Assembly (NCBI GenBank): GCA_963923035.1
Contig: CAWUKT010000002.1
Location: forward strand, 124,001 to 188,000
Reading direction: 5' to 3'
Origin: CAWUKT01 sp963923035
GTDB lineage: Bacteria > Bacteroidota > Bacteroidia > J057 > JADKCL01
Length of the DNA stretch: 64,000 bases
Part shown: positions 43,154-51,262 of the stretch, piece after piece
Layout of the letters: each line of letters opens with the position of its first letter
Numbering within the stretch: position 1 is the stretch's first letter
Notes under the pieces: model-generated
Told to the model about the DNA's origin: nothing
Database searches by the model: none
What the model saw: only the letters and a program-made list of their open reading frames with translations
Position numbers and translations under genes: made by a program

Positions 43154-43245
43154 CGGATTACCGTCCCCCTTTTGACACAGCCCAATCATTTAGTTGGGAG
43201 AAATCTCCTTTGATCACTTCAATTTTTCTGCTTTTTTGCTCCAAG

Positions 43246-45804
43246 ATGGAATTGTTTGGAAAAAAATTGGATCGACAAATAAAATGGCGGCAATTGGCTT
43301 GGATGGGCCTGTTCTTGGGTGTCTTCACGGGCATGGTACCGCTTAAAGTTGCCGCGCAGTTTGACAAGCTGGCGGAAAAGGGCCACCGGGCGTTTGAGAA
43401 AAAGGACTACGCAACAGCGATCAAGATTTACGAAAAATCGCTGGCCAAAAAGTTCAACAAGGAAGCCCGGCTGAACCTCGCCTCCGCCTACCTTTACCTC
43501 CACCGCTTTCCCGAAGCCACGGAAGCCTATTCCAAAATCATCCAATTGAACCAGTTTCCGCCGGTTCGTTACCTCGAATTCGCGGACCTCTACCTCCGGG
43601 CCGGGGTGCCCAACCGCGCGGCCGCCATGGTGGCCCGCTACTACGAACGGGACAGCACGCACCTCACCGCCCTCGCCATGGCGGAGAGCATCCTGCGCCA
43701 GAATGAATTCTACCGCGATTCCCACCTCGTTTCTATCCGCCCGCTCCCCTACAATTCGCCGCAATCGGACCTCTTTCCCCTGCAATGGGAGGGACAACCC
43801 GCCCTGTTGTCGGCCCGCCAAAACCGCAAACAGCAGCAACCGTTTACCTGGCACCTTCCCCAACCGTATACCATTTTCAGCCTGGCCACCGGAAGCCCCA
43901 AGGCCATCAAACTTCCGCTGAAAAGCGGCCTCTGGGGGCCCGTGGCCATCGATACAGTCCACGATGAATTGTTCGTGACGATCCTCGGCTCCCCCCGGGA
44001 TGCCGTCAGTGCCAACAAAGCCGCCGACTTGCGGCTGAATATTTACTACGCCAAGCGCACCGAAAAAGGCTGGAGCGAATTCCGCAGCCTTCCCGTCAAC
44101 GATCCCTATTTCAACGTCGGCCATCCTGCCCTTTCACCGGACGGCAACCGCCTTTACTATGCCTCCGACAACCCGGATGGACAAGGCGGCACCGACCTTT
44201 ATTATATTGATCGTCAACCCGGAGGCATATGGTCGGAACCCATTGCCCTGCCCCCCACCATCAATTCGCCCAGAAACGAACTTCTTCCCACCGTGGACCC
44301 CTTCGGAACCCTCTGCTTTTCCAGCGATGGGCTGGGCGGACTGGGCGGTCTCGACATTTACTACGTAGAATCCTCCGCCAAATCCTGGTTCCCGGTCAAT
44401 GTGGGCGCCCCGATCAATTCCCGTCAGGACGATTACGGCTTATTGCTTTCCCCTTATCCCGACCAGGGCCTGTTTGCCTCCGAACGGCGGGGCAAAGGCG
44501 ATTTCTACTCCGTCAAATTGGACCAACCGCTGACGACTTTGGGGGTCACGCTGAAGATTTACGGCCGCGAAGCGAAGGAGGAAGCCATTGCGGAAACCAA
44601 TACCGATCCGGAGTTGATCGACTGCTTTTTTACCGATACCCTCGACATGCAATCTCCCTCCGACCCGGTGGCCGAGGAGACGGCTCCGAAGGAATCCGAT
44701 CCCTACGCGACGAGTGACTTTTTGGAGAGTGACGAAAGCAGCGAGGTGATTTTCATTGGCGATACCGAACCGTCGGAGGAGGTGGAAAATGAGGTTGAAG
44801 AAGCTGTTGCCGAGGTGGAAAATGAAACCGGAGCCATGGTCGACACGGTGGAAGTCGTGGAAGAGATCGTAGAGGTAGTGGAAACCGAAGAAATAGTCGA
44901 AGAGGTGGCAGAAGTAGAAGAAATTGTGGAGGCTGAAGAGGTCGTGGAAGAAGAGATCGCGGAGAATGCAGCCGTGGCAGAAGAGGTCGTAGAAGTCGTG
45001 GAAGAAAGCATGCCCACCGAATCCATCGCCGATGGCAACCTGGCTCCGGCCGCGCCGGGCGAAGACGAAGAGACCCAGGAATCGGCCATTGGGCGGTACA
45101 GCATCCAGTTGGGGGTGTTTTCCCGGGAACCCAATCCCGACTTTTTCGAGGCCTTGGGTCCGTACCGAGAGACCGTTTGGACCGAAGCCCGCGGCAATTT
45201 GACCGTGTACCGACTCGGTCACATCAAGGAACGCGACATCGCCTACAAGAACCTGGACCGCATCAAGGGCCGCGGTTTCGAGGATGCTTTCGTGTACGAA
45301 GCGCCCACCTTCGTGCCGGAAGAAAAATCAGAGCCCGACCTCACCGTTCCCGCCGAAACGGTTCCGGAGCCCGTGGAAGAGGAAACCGTAGCGGTAGAAG
45401 TGGAGGAAGAAGAAATGTCCGAAAATGAAGGGAAGGAAAACGAAACGGTAGCAGAAGAGGTCGTCAAAGAAGCAATAGCAGAGGAAGAAATCGTTCCCGA
45501 GCCGCCCGTGGAATTGCCCGCCATGACCGACAACCCGGTCTTTTTCGCAGTCCAAATTGGCGCCTTTCGGACCGCCCCCGACCAAACCTTCCGCCAAAAA
45601 CTGGGCGAAGAACTCGTGGGCCAGCTCTGGTACGTCTCCGCTGGCGACTTCCAGCGCTATTCTCTCGGCAAATTCACGAATTACAGCACCGCCCTCGCCG
45701 CTTTGCGACGGGCCAAGGAATTGTTCCCCGACGCCTTCCTCACCGGCTACAACGGCGATTCCCGGGTCACGGTCGCGGAAGCCGTCCAGCTGCTCCAGAA
45801 TTAA
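43246..45804 (+). CDS. Envelope protein with TPR, PD40 propeller and two SPOR-like domains
   Basis: 852 residues from the ATG at 43246; an upstream TTG at 43150 is less likely. The signal peptide is long (cleavage near KVAAQ). Residues about 40-130 are TPR-like (AEKGHRAFEKKDYATAIKIYEKSL). A PD40/WD40-like propeller follows (about 180-420), with ALSPDGNRLYYASDNPDG and TVDPFGTLCFSSDGLGGLGG. Two Glu/Val-rich low-complexity segments (about 510-590 and 705-750) each precede a SPOR-like domain: YSIQLGVFSREPN and FFAVQIGAFRTAP. SPOR domains bind denuded peptidoglycan. The layout recalls T9SS PorE (TPR, propeller, OmpA-type end) with SPOR in place of OmpA. A structural envelope role is likely. Confidence 0.8.
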   Translation: MELFGKKLDRQIKWRQLAWMGLFLGVFTGMVPLKVAAQFDKLAEKGHRAFEKKDYATAIKIYEKSLAKKFNKEARLNLASAYLYLHRFPEATEAYSKIIQLNQFPPVRYLEFADLYLRAGVPNRAAAMVARYYERDSTHLTALAMAESILRQNEFYRDSHLVSIRPLPYNSPQSDLFPLQWEGQPALLSARQNRKQQQPFTWHLPQPYTIFSLATGSPKAIKLPLKSGLWGPVAIDTVHDELFVTILGSPRDAVSANKAADLRLNIYYAKRTEKGWSEFRSLPVNDPYFNVGHPALSPDGNRLYYASDNPDGQGGTDLYYIDRQPGGIWSEPIALPPTINSPRNELLPTVDPFGTLCFSSDGLGGLGGLDIYYVESSAKSWFPVNVGAPINSRQDDYGLLLSPYPDQGLFASERRGKGDFYSVKLDQPLTTLGVTLKIYGREAKEEAIAETNTDPELIDCFFTDTLDMQSPSDPVAEETAPKESDPYATSDFLESDESSEVIFIGDTEPSEEVENEVEEAVAEVENETGAMVDTVEVVEEIVEVVETEEIVEEVAEVEEIVEAEEVVEEEIAENAAVAEEVVEVVEESMPTESIADGNLAPAAPGEDEETQESAIGRYSIQLGVFSREPNPDFFEALGPYRETVWTEARGNLTVYRLGHIKERDIAYKNLDRIKGRGFEDAFVYEAPTFVPEEKSEPDLTVPAETVPEPVEEETVAVEVEEEEMSENEGKENETVAEEVVKEAIAEEEIVPEPPVELPAMTDNPVFFAVQIGAFRTAPDQTFRQKLGEELVGQLWYVSAGDFQRYSLGKFTNYSTALAALRRAKELFPDAFLTGYNGDSRVTVAEAVQLLQN

Positions 45805-45817
45805 GTCGGAATCCCGA

Positions 45818-47896
45818 TCAGGAAATCGTATCGATCTGACGGTTGCGTTCCTGGGCCTGTTCCAGGAAAAACAGTTGGGAATTGAGGGGATCCGCCTTCT
45901 TTTTCGGCACGACACGCGTCCACACCCCGTTGGTGTGGAGTTCGCGGGCCTTCACATTGTCGCGCAGCAAGGTCTCCAGGATGAATTGGGTGCGCTGGAC
46001 CAACTCCGGTGCTTCCACCGGGAAGAGGGTTTCGACGCGGCGGTTCAGGTTCCGCTGCATCAGGTCGGCACTGCCCATGTAGATTTTTTCCGCATCCCCA
46101 ATCTTGAAATAGTAGATCCGCGGATGCTCCAGAAAGCGCGCCACAATACTCCGAACGGTAATGTTTTCGCTGATCCCCGGGATGCCCGGCTTCAGGCAGC
46201 AAATCCCGCGCACGACCAATTTGACCTTGACACCCTTCATCGAGGCCTTGTACAGCCATTGGATCATGCCGGGGTCCACGAGCGAGTTCATCACCATGAT
46301 GATTTCGCTCGGATGGTCCTCACTGTGGGCGTTGATCGCCTCCTGGACGAGCTTGACGAGATTGGAGCGGAGGTTGATGGGCGCGACGAACAGCTTGCGC
46401 CATTCTTTCTGACGGGAATAGCCCGTCAACAGGTTGAACAGCTCCGATGCGTCCTTACCGATGGCTTCATCGGCCGTCATGAACCCGATATCGGTGTACA
46501 ATTTGGCGGTCTTGTCGTTGTAATTGCCGGTCGACATGTGGATATAGCGCCGGATTTTGCCCTCTTCCTTCCGCACAATCATCAGCAGCTTACAGTGGGT
46601 TTTCAATCCGAGCAGCCCGTACACCACATTCACGCCCTCCCGCTCCAATTGCTTCGCCCAAACGATGTTGTTTTCTTCGTCAAAACGCGCCTTCAATTCG
46701 ATCAGGGCCGTCACCTGCTTGCCGTTCGCCACCGCTTCCTTCAGGCCGTGGACGATGGGCGACTTGCCCGACGTCCGGTACAGGGTAATCTTGATGGCCA
46801 GCACATCGGGGTCGGAGGCCGCCTCCGTCACCAAATCCACGACGTGGTTGAAGCTGTCGAAGGGATGGTGGAGCAGGGTGTCCCGCTTGCGGATGGCCGA
46901 GAAAATATCGGGCTGGTTCGTGATGTGCTCGGCGAGGGCCGGGGAAAAGGGCTCGTCCTTCAATTCCGGATAGTCCAGGCCCATGAGGTACATGAAAGAG
47001 GCCAGGTCGAGCGGGCCCGAAACGTCGTAGATGTCGCTGTCGGCCAGGCCGGTGGTCTGCTGGAGAAATTTCCGGTTCTCGGGGCGCATGTCGTCAGAGA
47101 CTTCCAGGCGGATGACCGTCCCCAAGCGGCGCTTGCGGAGCTCGCGTTCGATCAGCTTCAGCAGATCGTCGGCTTCGGCTTCCTGCAATTCGAAATCGGC
47201 GTTGCGCGTGATGCGGAACACATTCGCGTTGAGGATTTTCATCTGGGGAAAGAGCATCTCCAGGTGCGGGACGATGATCTGCTCGAGCAGGAGGTGGTCG
47301 CCCGGCTTGTTGCCGGGGAGCTGGATGAAGCGCGGCAGGAGGTCCGGAATCGGCAGGACCGCAATCTTCGTTTCGCGCCGCATGAGCGGGTCGCGGAGCT
47401 CGATGAGCAGGTTCAGCCCGAGGTTGCGGAGCGCCGGGAAAGGGTGGGCGGAATCCACGGCCAGGGGCGTGAGGACCGGGAAGATTTTTTCTTTGAAATA
47501 GGTCTTGAGAAAGTCCTTTTGGGGCGCGGTCAGCGTATTGTAGTGGCGGATGCGGATGCCCTTTTTGCGGAGTTTGGGCAGGACGTCTTCGAGCAACATC
47601 CGGGATTGGAGGTGCGTATCCGCGTGGACCTTTCGGGAAATTTCTTTGAGGACTTTTTCCGGCTTGAGCCCATCTGCCGGCAATTCGTGGATGCCCGCTG
47701 CGATTTGTTCCTTCAAACCGGCCACCCGAATCATGAAAAACTCGTCGAGGTTGGAGCTGAAAATGGACAGGAATTTCATCCGCTCGAGGAGGGGATGCTC
47801 CGTATCGTTGGCCTCTTCCAGCACCCGTTCATTGAAGAGCAGCCAGGAAAGTTCGCGGTTGAAGTAATAATCGGGATTTTTCAAATTGGTGGCCAT
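45818..47896 (-). CDS. ppk1: Polyphosphate kinase 1
   Basis: 692 residues, close to E. coli Ppk. It reversibly polymerises the gamma-phosphate of ATP into inorganic polyphosphate. The N-terminus YYFNRELSWLLFNERVLEEA is typical. The autophosphorylated His is in RYIHMSTGNYND (near residue 450), and the second active-site His is in ARFLEHPRIYYF (near 590). KARFDEENNIVWAKQLE and VDPGMIQWLYKASMKGVKV are further signatures. TATCTTTA at 47925-47932 on the minus strand is a possible -7 box. It is convergent with the PD40/SPOR gene, with 13 bases between stops. Confidence 0.96.
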   Translation of the reverse strand: MATNLKNPDYYFNRELSWLLFNERVLEEANDTEHPLLERMKFLSIFSSNLDEFFMIRVAGLKEQIAAGIHELPADGLKPEKVLKEISRKVHADTHLQSRMLLEDVLPKLRKKGIRIRHYNTLTAPQKDFLKTYFKEKIFPVLTPLAVDSAHPFPALRNLGLNLLIELRDPLMRRETKIAVLPIPDLLPRFIQLPGNKPGDHLLLEQIIVPHLEMLFPQMKILNANVFRITRNADFELQEAEADDLLKLIERELRKRRLGTVIRLEVSDDMRPENRKFLQQTTGLADSDIYDVSGPLDLASFMYLMGLDYPELKDEPFSPALAEHITNQPDIFSAIRKRDTLLHHPFDSFNHVVDLVTEAASDPDVLAIKITLYRTSGKSPIVHGLKEAVANGKQVTALIELKARFDEENNIVWAKQLEREGVNVVYGLLGLKTHCKLLMIVRKEEGKIRRYIHMSTGNYNDKTAKLYTDIGFMTADEAIGKDASELFNLLTGYSRQKEWRKLFVAPINLRSNLVKLVQEAINAHSEDHPSEIIMVMNSLVDPGMIQWLYKASMKGVKVKLVVRGICCLKPGIPGISENITVRSIVARFLEHPRIYYFKIGDAEKIYMGSADLMQRNLNRRVETLFPVEAPELVQRTQFILETLLRDNVKARELHTNGVWTRVVPKKKADPLNSQLFFLEQAQERNRQIDTIS

Positions 47897-47992
47897 GGCG
47901 CTCGGATTTTGGGTGTGAGGAGAGTAAAGATAGGAAAAACAGCCTTCTAATGGAGAAAATGGGCATTTATCATGGGCAATTGCGTATGAATC

Positions 47993-48853
47993 TCAGAATT
48001 GAAATGCCGCGGCGTCGATTTCCTTTCCCGGTTCCAACAACCACATCCGCCGGTAATTCCAGCTCACAACGCACCGATAGGTGCGCAACAGGGGGTATCC
48101 GATGATCCCATCGAAATCGCCCATCGCCTGTCGCATCCGCTGAAGATCCGTAAACGTCACCTTGCACGGCCCAAAGTCCATTTTCCCGACCTGAAAGCCT
48201 TCCAACCGACCCGAATTCATTTCCCTGACCTCCGCACTCCCGCTCGCCATCGCCTCCATTTCCAGGTCCGACACCACGTCCTCCATTTTGTCCAGCAAGC
48301 CTTCATCCAGCAACACCATTTCGCAGCCCGTATCCAGCAGCATCCGATATTCCGTTCCCCCAATCTGAACCGGAAGCATCGGCAGGTGCCCGAAAAACTT
48401 CAGGGGAATTTGCTCGGCAATCGGATAATGCGCCCGTTTGGCCCGCTCCCACAAATGAATTTGTCCCGCACCATAATCCGCCATCCAATCGAAGTGAATC
48501 AATTGCCGAAACCCCACCAACCCCAACAATTCCTGCCCAAATTCTTCTTCCACATGCTCCAAACTCACGGCCAGCACTTCCCCGCCGCGAATCTCAAATC
48601 CTCCCATCAAAAATGCCTCCAACCCAACAAAAAAGGCACTTGACGACCCGGTCACGCTCTGTATTTGGTTTTCTCCCTCTTGTTTATCCGCTTCAAAATG
48701 GCGCGCGTTGACCAGTAAATCCTGCGCTCCGGAATCGAAGAGTATGTGGCCTTGGCGGCCATTGATCGTCACGGGTACCAGCGGGGTGGAATCGAGGAGG
48801 GTAAAAGGCAGGGAAAAATAGGCGGGGGCGGTAAAATTTCGATGCTTTTGCAT
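47993..48853 (-). CDS. Two-lobed retropepsin-like aspartic protease
   Basis: 286 residues. Two aspartic protease half-sites lie in one chain: ILFDSGAQDLLV (Asp40-Ser-Gly) and MLLDTGCEMVLL (Asp174-Thr-Gly). Each is followed by the hydrophobic-Gly element of the retropepsin fold (GLVGFRQLIHFDW and GIIGYPLLRTYRC). Most bacterial retropepsin-like proteins have one such lobe and dimerise; here both seem present and catalytically equipped. I see no clear signal peptide (MQKHRNFTAPAYFSLPF). The substrate is unknown. It is divergent from the lipoprotein gene at 48920. Confidence 0.78.
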   Translation of the reverse strand: MQKHRNFTAPAYFSLPFTLLDSTPLVPVTINGRQGHILFDSGAQDLLVNARHFEADKQEGENQIQSVTGSSSAFFVGLEAFLMGGFEIRGGEVLAVSLEHVEEEFGQELLGLVGFRQLIHFDWMADYGAGQIHLWERAKRAHYPIAEQIPLKFFGHLPMLPVQIGGTEYRMLLDTGCEMVLLDEGLLDKMEDVVSDLEMEAMASGSAEVREMNSGRLEGFQVGKMDFGPCKVTFTDLQRMRQAMGDFDGIIGYPLLRTYRCVVSWNYRRMWLLEPGKEIDAAAFQF

Positions 48854-48919
48854 ACCAGAAGATATAATTTTCCCGTGGATCTCTTTGGGGAAATGGGCGG
48901 GGAAAACGAAATTCGGAGC

Positions 48920-50287
48920 ATGAATTGGAAATGGTTTGTCTTGATTTGGAGCTTTGGGCTGGCTTCATTCGCCTGTGAATCCGCTTCGGAAAACAGCGGC
49001 GAGTCCCAACCGGTAATGGGAGCCGAGGCCGATGCGGTTTTTTCCGCCGAATTGAAGGAATTGACGGACGCTGATTATCCCGACAACCCGGACATTTCCA
49101 TCCGCAGCGATCTCGACGGATCGTTTTCCCATTCGGAAATCATCTTTTGGCCCCTCGAAAATGGCCACTACGACGTTTTCCTGCCTCCCAACAATCCCGC
49201 CTCGGATACCCTGGTACTGACCGACCTCGACCTCGTCGAGTGGATGCCCGCGGTCCCCGAACGGGTCCGTACCGACTCCTTTCTGACTTTTGTCTGCCTC
49301 CAAAACGCCGAGTTCAACCGCCAGCAGGTCCGCCTGGGGCCTTCCAATTTCGAGTTGAGGGGAGCGGGGAATGAAAAAAATGAATACGTCCGCGTGGATC
49401 TGGCGCGGAATTGCCTGAATGCCGGGCTGTGGGAGGTGATTGGCTATGTGGAGGAAAATGAGCAACAAAAACCGGCCTACCACTCCTGGTTCGATTTTCC
49501 GGTCAGCCTCTACGAAGAGCTGTTTTACCGCCGGAACGGCGACCTTGATTTTGCCTACTACTACCCCATCATGCGGGATTGGCAGGATGCGCCGTCCAAA
49601 CCGGTCAACCTGGCCCTCCTGCGCGAGGTGACGAACGAATCTCCTATTGACTTTGTCTCCCGGAACGACCAGTACTATCCCCTCGTCGGGGAGCGCAAGA
49701 AGAAAAATCCCAATATCGTCCGCCCGGCCCCGGGCGACATCCACCAGATCTCCGATTTCCTCAACGATTCCACCCAATTTTCGACCTTTTCGCCGCCCGG
49801 CTTCTACGAAACCAAGGCACCGAAATCCACCAAACTGAGCCGCTTCGCCGAATTGACGTCGGTGACATTTCGGGAGACGAATTCGCTGACCGAGCCGGCC
49901 CAGGCCACGTTGGAGCTGGAACTGGGATTTGAAGGCAATGGAAACAGCACCCGCTTTGTGGTGGGCGGCTTGTTCCGGGACAAGATTCCGAGTCTGGATA
50001 TGGGAGAAATGCAGAAGGGCTTCCAAATGCCGATGGGCATTGCGAACCATTCATTTTATGAGTCCTACGAAACGGCGCTGGCCAATCCGCCGGCGGACAA
50101 TCCTTATTTTGGGTTGTTGATGGATGGGGAAGGCAAATTTCTGGACAGTCATACCATCGGCATCGATGGGCCGCTGCTCCATTGGGATGCGGAGCGCCCG
50201 AATGTGCTCCATTTCTGGATCCTGAGCTTCGAACGCCACGCCTTCGTCGGGCATTTCGAGCTGTACTTGCCGGGTCCGGAAGCCTGA
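48920..50287 (+). CDS. Lipoprotein of unknown function
   Basis: 455 residues from the ATG at 48920 (MNWKWFVLIWSFGLASFACES, lipobox with Cys19); upstream in-frame ATGs would overlap the divergent protease gene. The mature protein is acidic and beta-rich (FSHSEIIFWPLENGHYDVFLPP, QVRLGPSNFELRGAG, FPVSLYEELFYRRNGDLDFAYYYPIM), with repeated LPP/NPxSDTL turns. No catalytic motif or named family was recognised. Its stop codon abuts the stop codon of the epoxide-hydrolase-like gene on the other strand, with no base between them. Confidence 0.72.
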   Translation: MNWKWFVLIWSFGLASFACESASENSGESQPVMGAEADAVFSAELKELTDADYPDNPDISIRSDLDGSFSHSEIIFWPLENGHYDVFLPPNNPASDTLVLTDLDLVEWMPAVPERVRTDSFLTFVCLQNAEFNRQQVRLGPSNFELRGAGNEKNEYVRVDLARNCLNAGLWEVIGYVEENEQQKPAYHSWFDFPVSLYEELFYRRNGDLDFAYYYPIMRDWQDAPSKPVNLALLREVTNESPIDFVSRNDQYYPLVGERKKKNPNIVRPAPGDIHQISDFLNDSTQFSTFSPPGFYETKAPKSTKLSRFAELTSVTFRETNSLTEPAQATLELELGFEGNGNSTRFVVGGLFRDKIPSLDMGEMQKGFQMPMGIANHSFYESYETALANPPADNPYFGLLMDGEGKFLDSHTIGIDGPLLHWDAERPNVLHFWILSFERHAFVGHFELYLPGPEA

Positions 50288-50297
50288 TCAGCCTTCC
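50278..50297. terminator. Near-palindrome across abutting stop codons
   Basis: GGAAG-C-CTGATCAG-C-CTTCC: a 20-base palindrome broken only by one C-C pair. It is centred exactly on the junction of the two convergent stop codons (TGA on each strand). It could fold as a short hairpin in both mRNAs. There is no T-run, so terminator function is uncertain. Confidence 0.4.
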
Positions 50298-51163
50298 GCC
50301 AGAAACGCCTTCAGTTCCTTCACGAAATAGTCCGGGGCTTCCCGGTGCACCCAGTGGCCCGCAGTCTCGTGGATCCGCAACCGGACCTGATCGCCGAGGT
50401 CTTCCTTCATTTTCAGGAATCCCTTCGTCGAAATTCCCCCGTCTGTTTTCCCCGCAAAAGTCAAGACCTGCATTTTCGGCCGGCGGTACACGATGCGCGC
50501 CCGCTCCTTGTCATTTCTGCCCGCCTGGAACGACCAATAGTACCCCAAAGCGGCCTCCAAACGACCTTCCAGCTTAAAAGTCCGCCGTACCAGTTCAAAA
50601 GTGGGTCCGTAGCCCTTCCAATTGGGTGCCCAACGCCGCATCAATTTGCCGATATAGGCATAGTCGTTTTTCCGGGAATAGTCCACGGAGGATTCGGGCT
50701 TGCGGAAGCGGATGAAATGCCGCGCCCGCCACAGGCCGAAGATGGTCAATTTGATGAATCGCGGATGGGGAATACCCAGGGTCACCAACTTCGTCACCCG
50801 CTCCGGCTCCAAATTCGCGAGGCTATACGCCACGGAAGCGCCCCAATCGTGTCCAATGACGGTATATTCTTCGATGCCGAGGACCACCGCCAGGGCGGCG
50901 ATGTCGCGTCCGATGGTCGGCGAGTCGTAATTGTTTTCCGGGGCCAGCGCCGAAGGATAATAGCCCCGCAAGAAGGGAGCGATGCACCGATATTCGGCCG
51001 ACAACACGTCAATCGCATCGTCCCAGGTCCCGGCGAGGTCGGGAAAGCCGTGGAGGAAAAACAGGACGGGGCCTTCGCCCTTGTCGATGTAGGCGTACTC
51101 CAGTCCGTTGACGGATTGGGTGTGGATCGGATGGCGGCTCAGCTCTGAATGGGGGATTTCCAT
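50288..51163 (-). CDS. Alpha/beta hydrolase, epoxide-hydrolase-like
   Basis: 291 residues from the ATG at 51163 (MEIPHSELSRHPIHT); a longer frame from 51241 runs through the upstream terminator. The fold is shown by FFLHGFPD (residues 36-42, oxyanion loop with His-Gly-x-Pro), the nucleophile elbow GHDWGAS with Asp106, and a C-terminal His in ETAGHWVH. An Asp nucleophile in G-H-D-W-G is the mark of soluble epoxide hydrolases and some dehalogenases, not esterases. The cap region (about 140-215) is rich in Arg and Trp. TATATTCC lies four bases before the ATG, a weak match to the leaderless promoters seen elsewhere here. Confidence 0.88.
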   Translation of the reverse strand: MEIPHSELSRHPIHTQSVNGLEYAYIDKGEGPVLFFLHGFPDLAGTWDDAIDVLSAEYRCIAPFLRGYYPSALAPENNYDSPTIGRDIAALAVVLGIEEYTVIGHDWGASVAYSLANLEPERVTKLVTLGIPHPRFIKLTIFGLWRARHFIRFRKPESSVDYSRKNDYAYIGKLMRRWAPNWKGYGPTFELVRRTFKLEGRLEAALGYYWSFQAGRNDKERARIVYRRPKMQVLTFAGKTDGGISTKGFLKMKEDLGDQVRLRIHETAGHWVHREAPDYFVKELKAFLAEG

Positions 51164-51203
51164 GGACGGAATATAGGGAAATGCCGGGGAAGCGGGAAAA
51201 AAG

Positions 51204-51236
51204 AAACCGGTGCGGGTCAGATTTCCGCACCGGTTT
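51204..51236 (-). terminator. Terminator of the sigma-VWA operon
   Basis: AAACCGGTGCGG, 9-base loop, CCGCACCGGTTT: a perfect 12-bp stem. On the minus strand it is followed by CTTTTTTCCC. Confidence 0.85.
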
Positions 51237-51262
51237 TCCATTGCTATGGTTAGTCAACTGGT

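Noticed and set aside
44770..45010. Glu/Val-rich segment as a frameshift artefact
   Set aside because: The frame stays open on both sides and joins clear PD40 and SPOR-like domains, so it is a real low-complexity spacer.
45557..47950. Long open frame (797 codons) antisense to ppk1
   Set aside because: It overlaps ppk1 and the end of the PD40/SPOR gene and has no domain or start signal.
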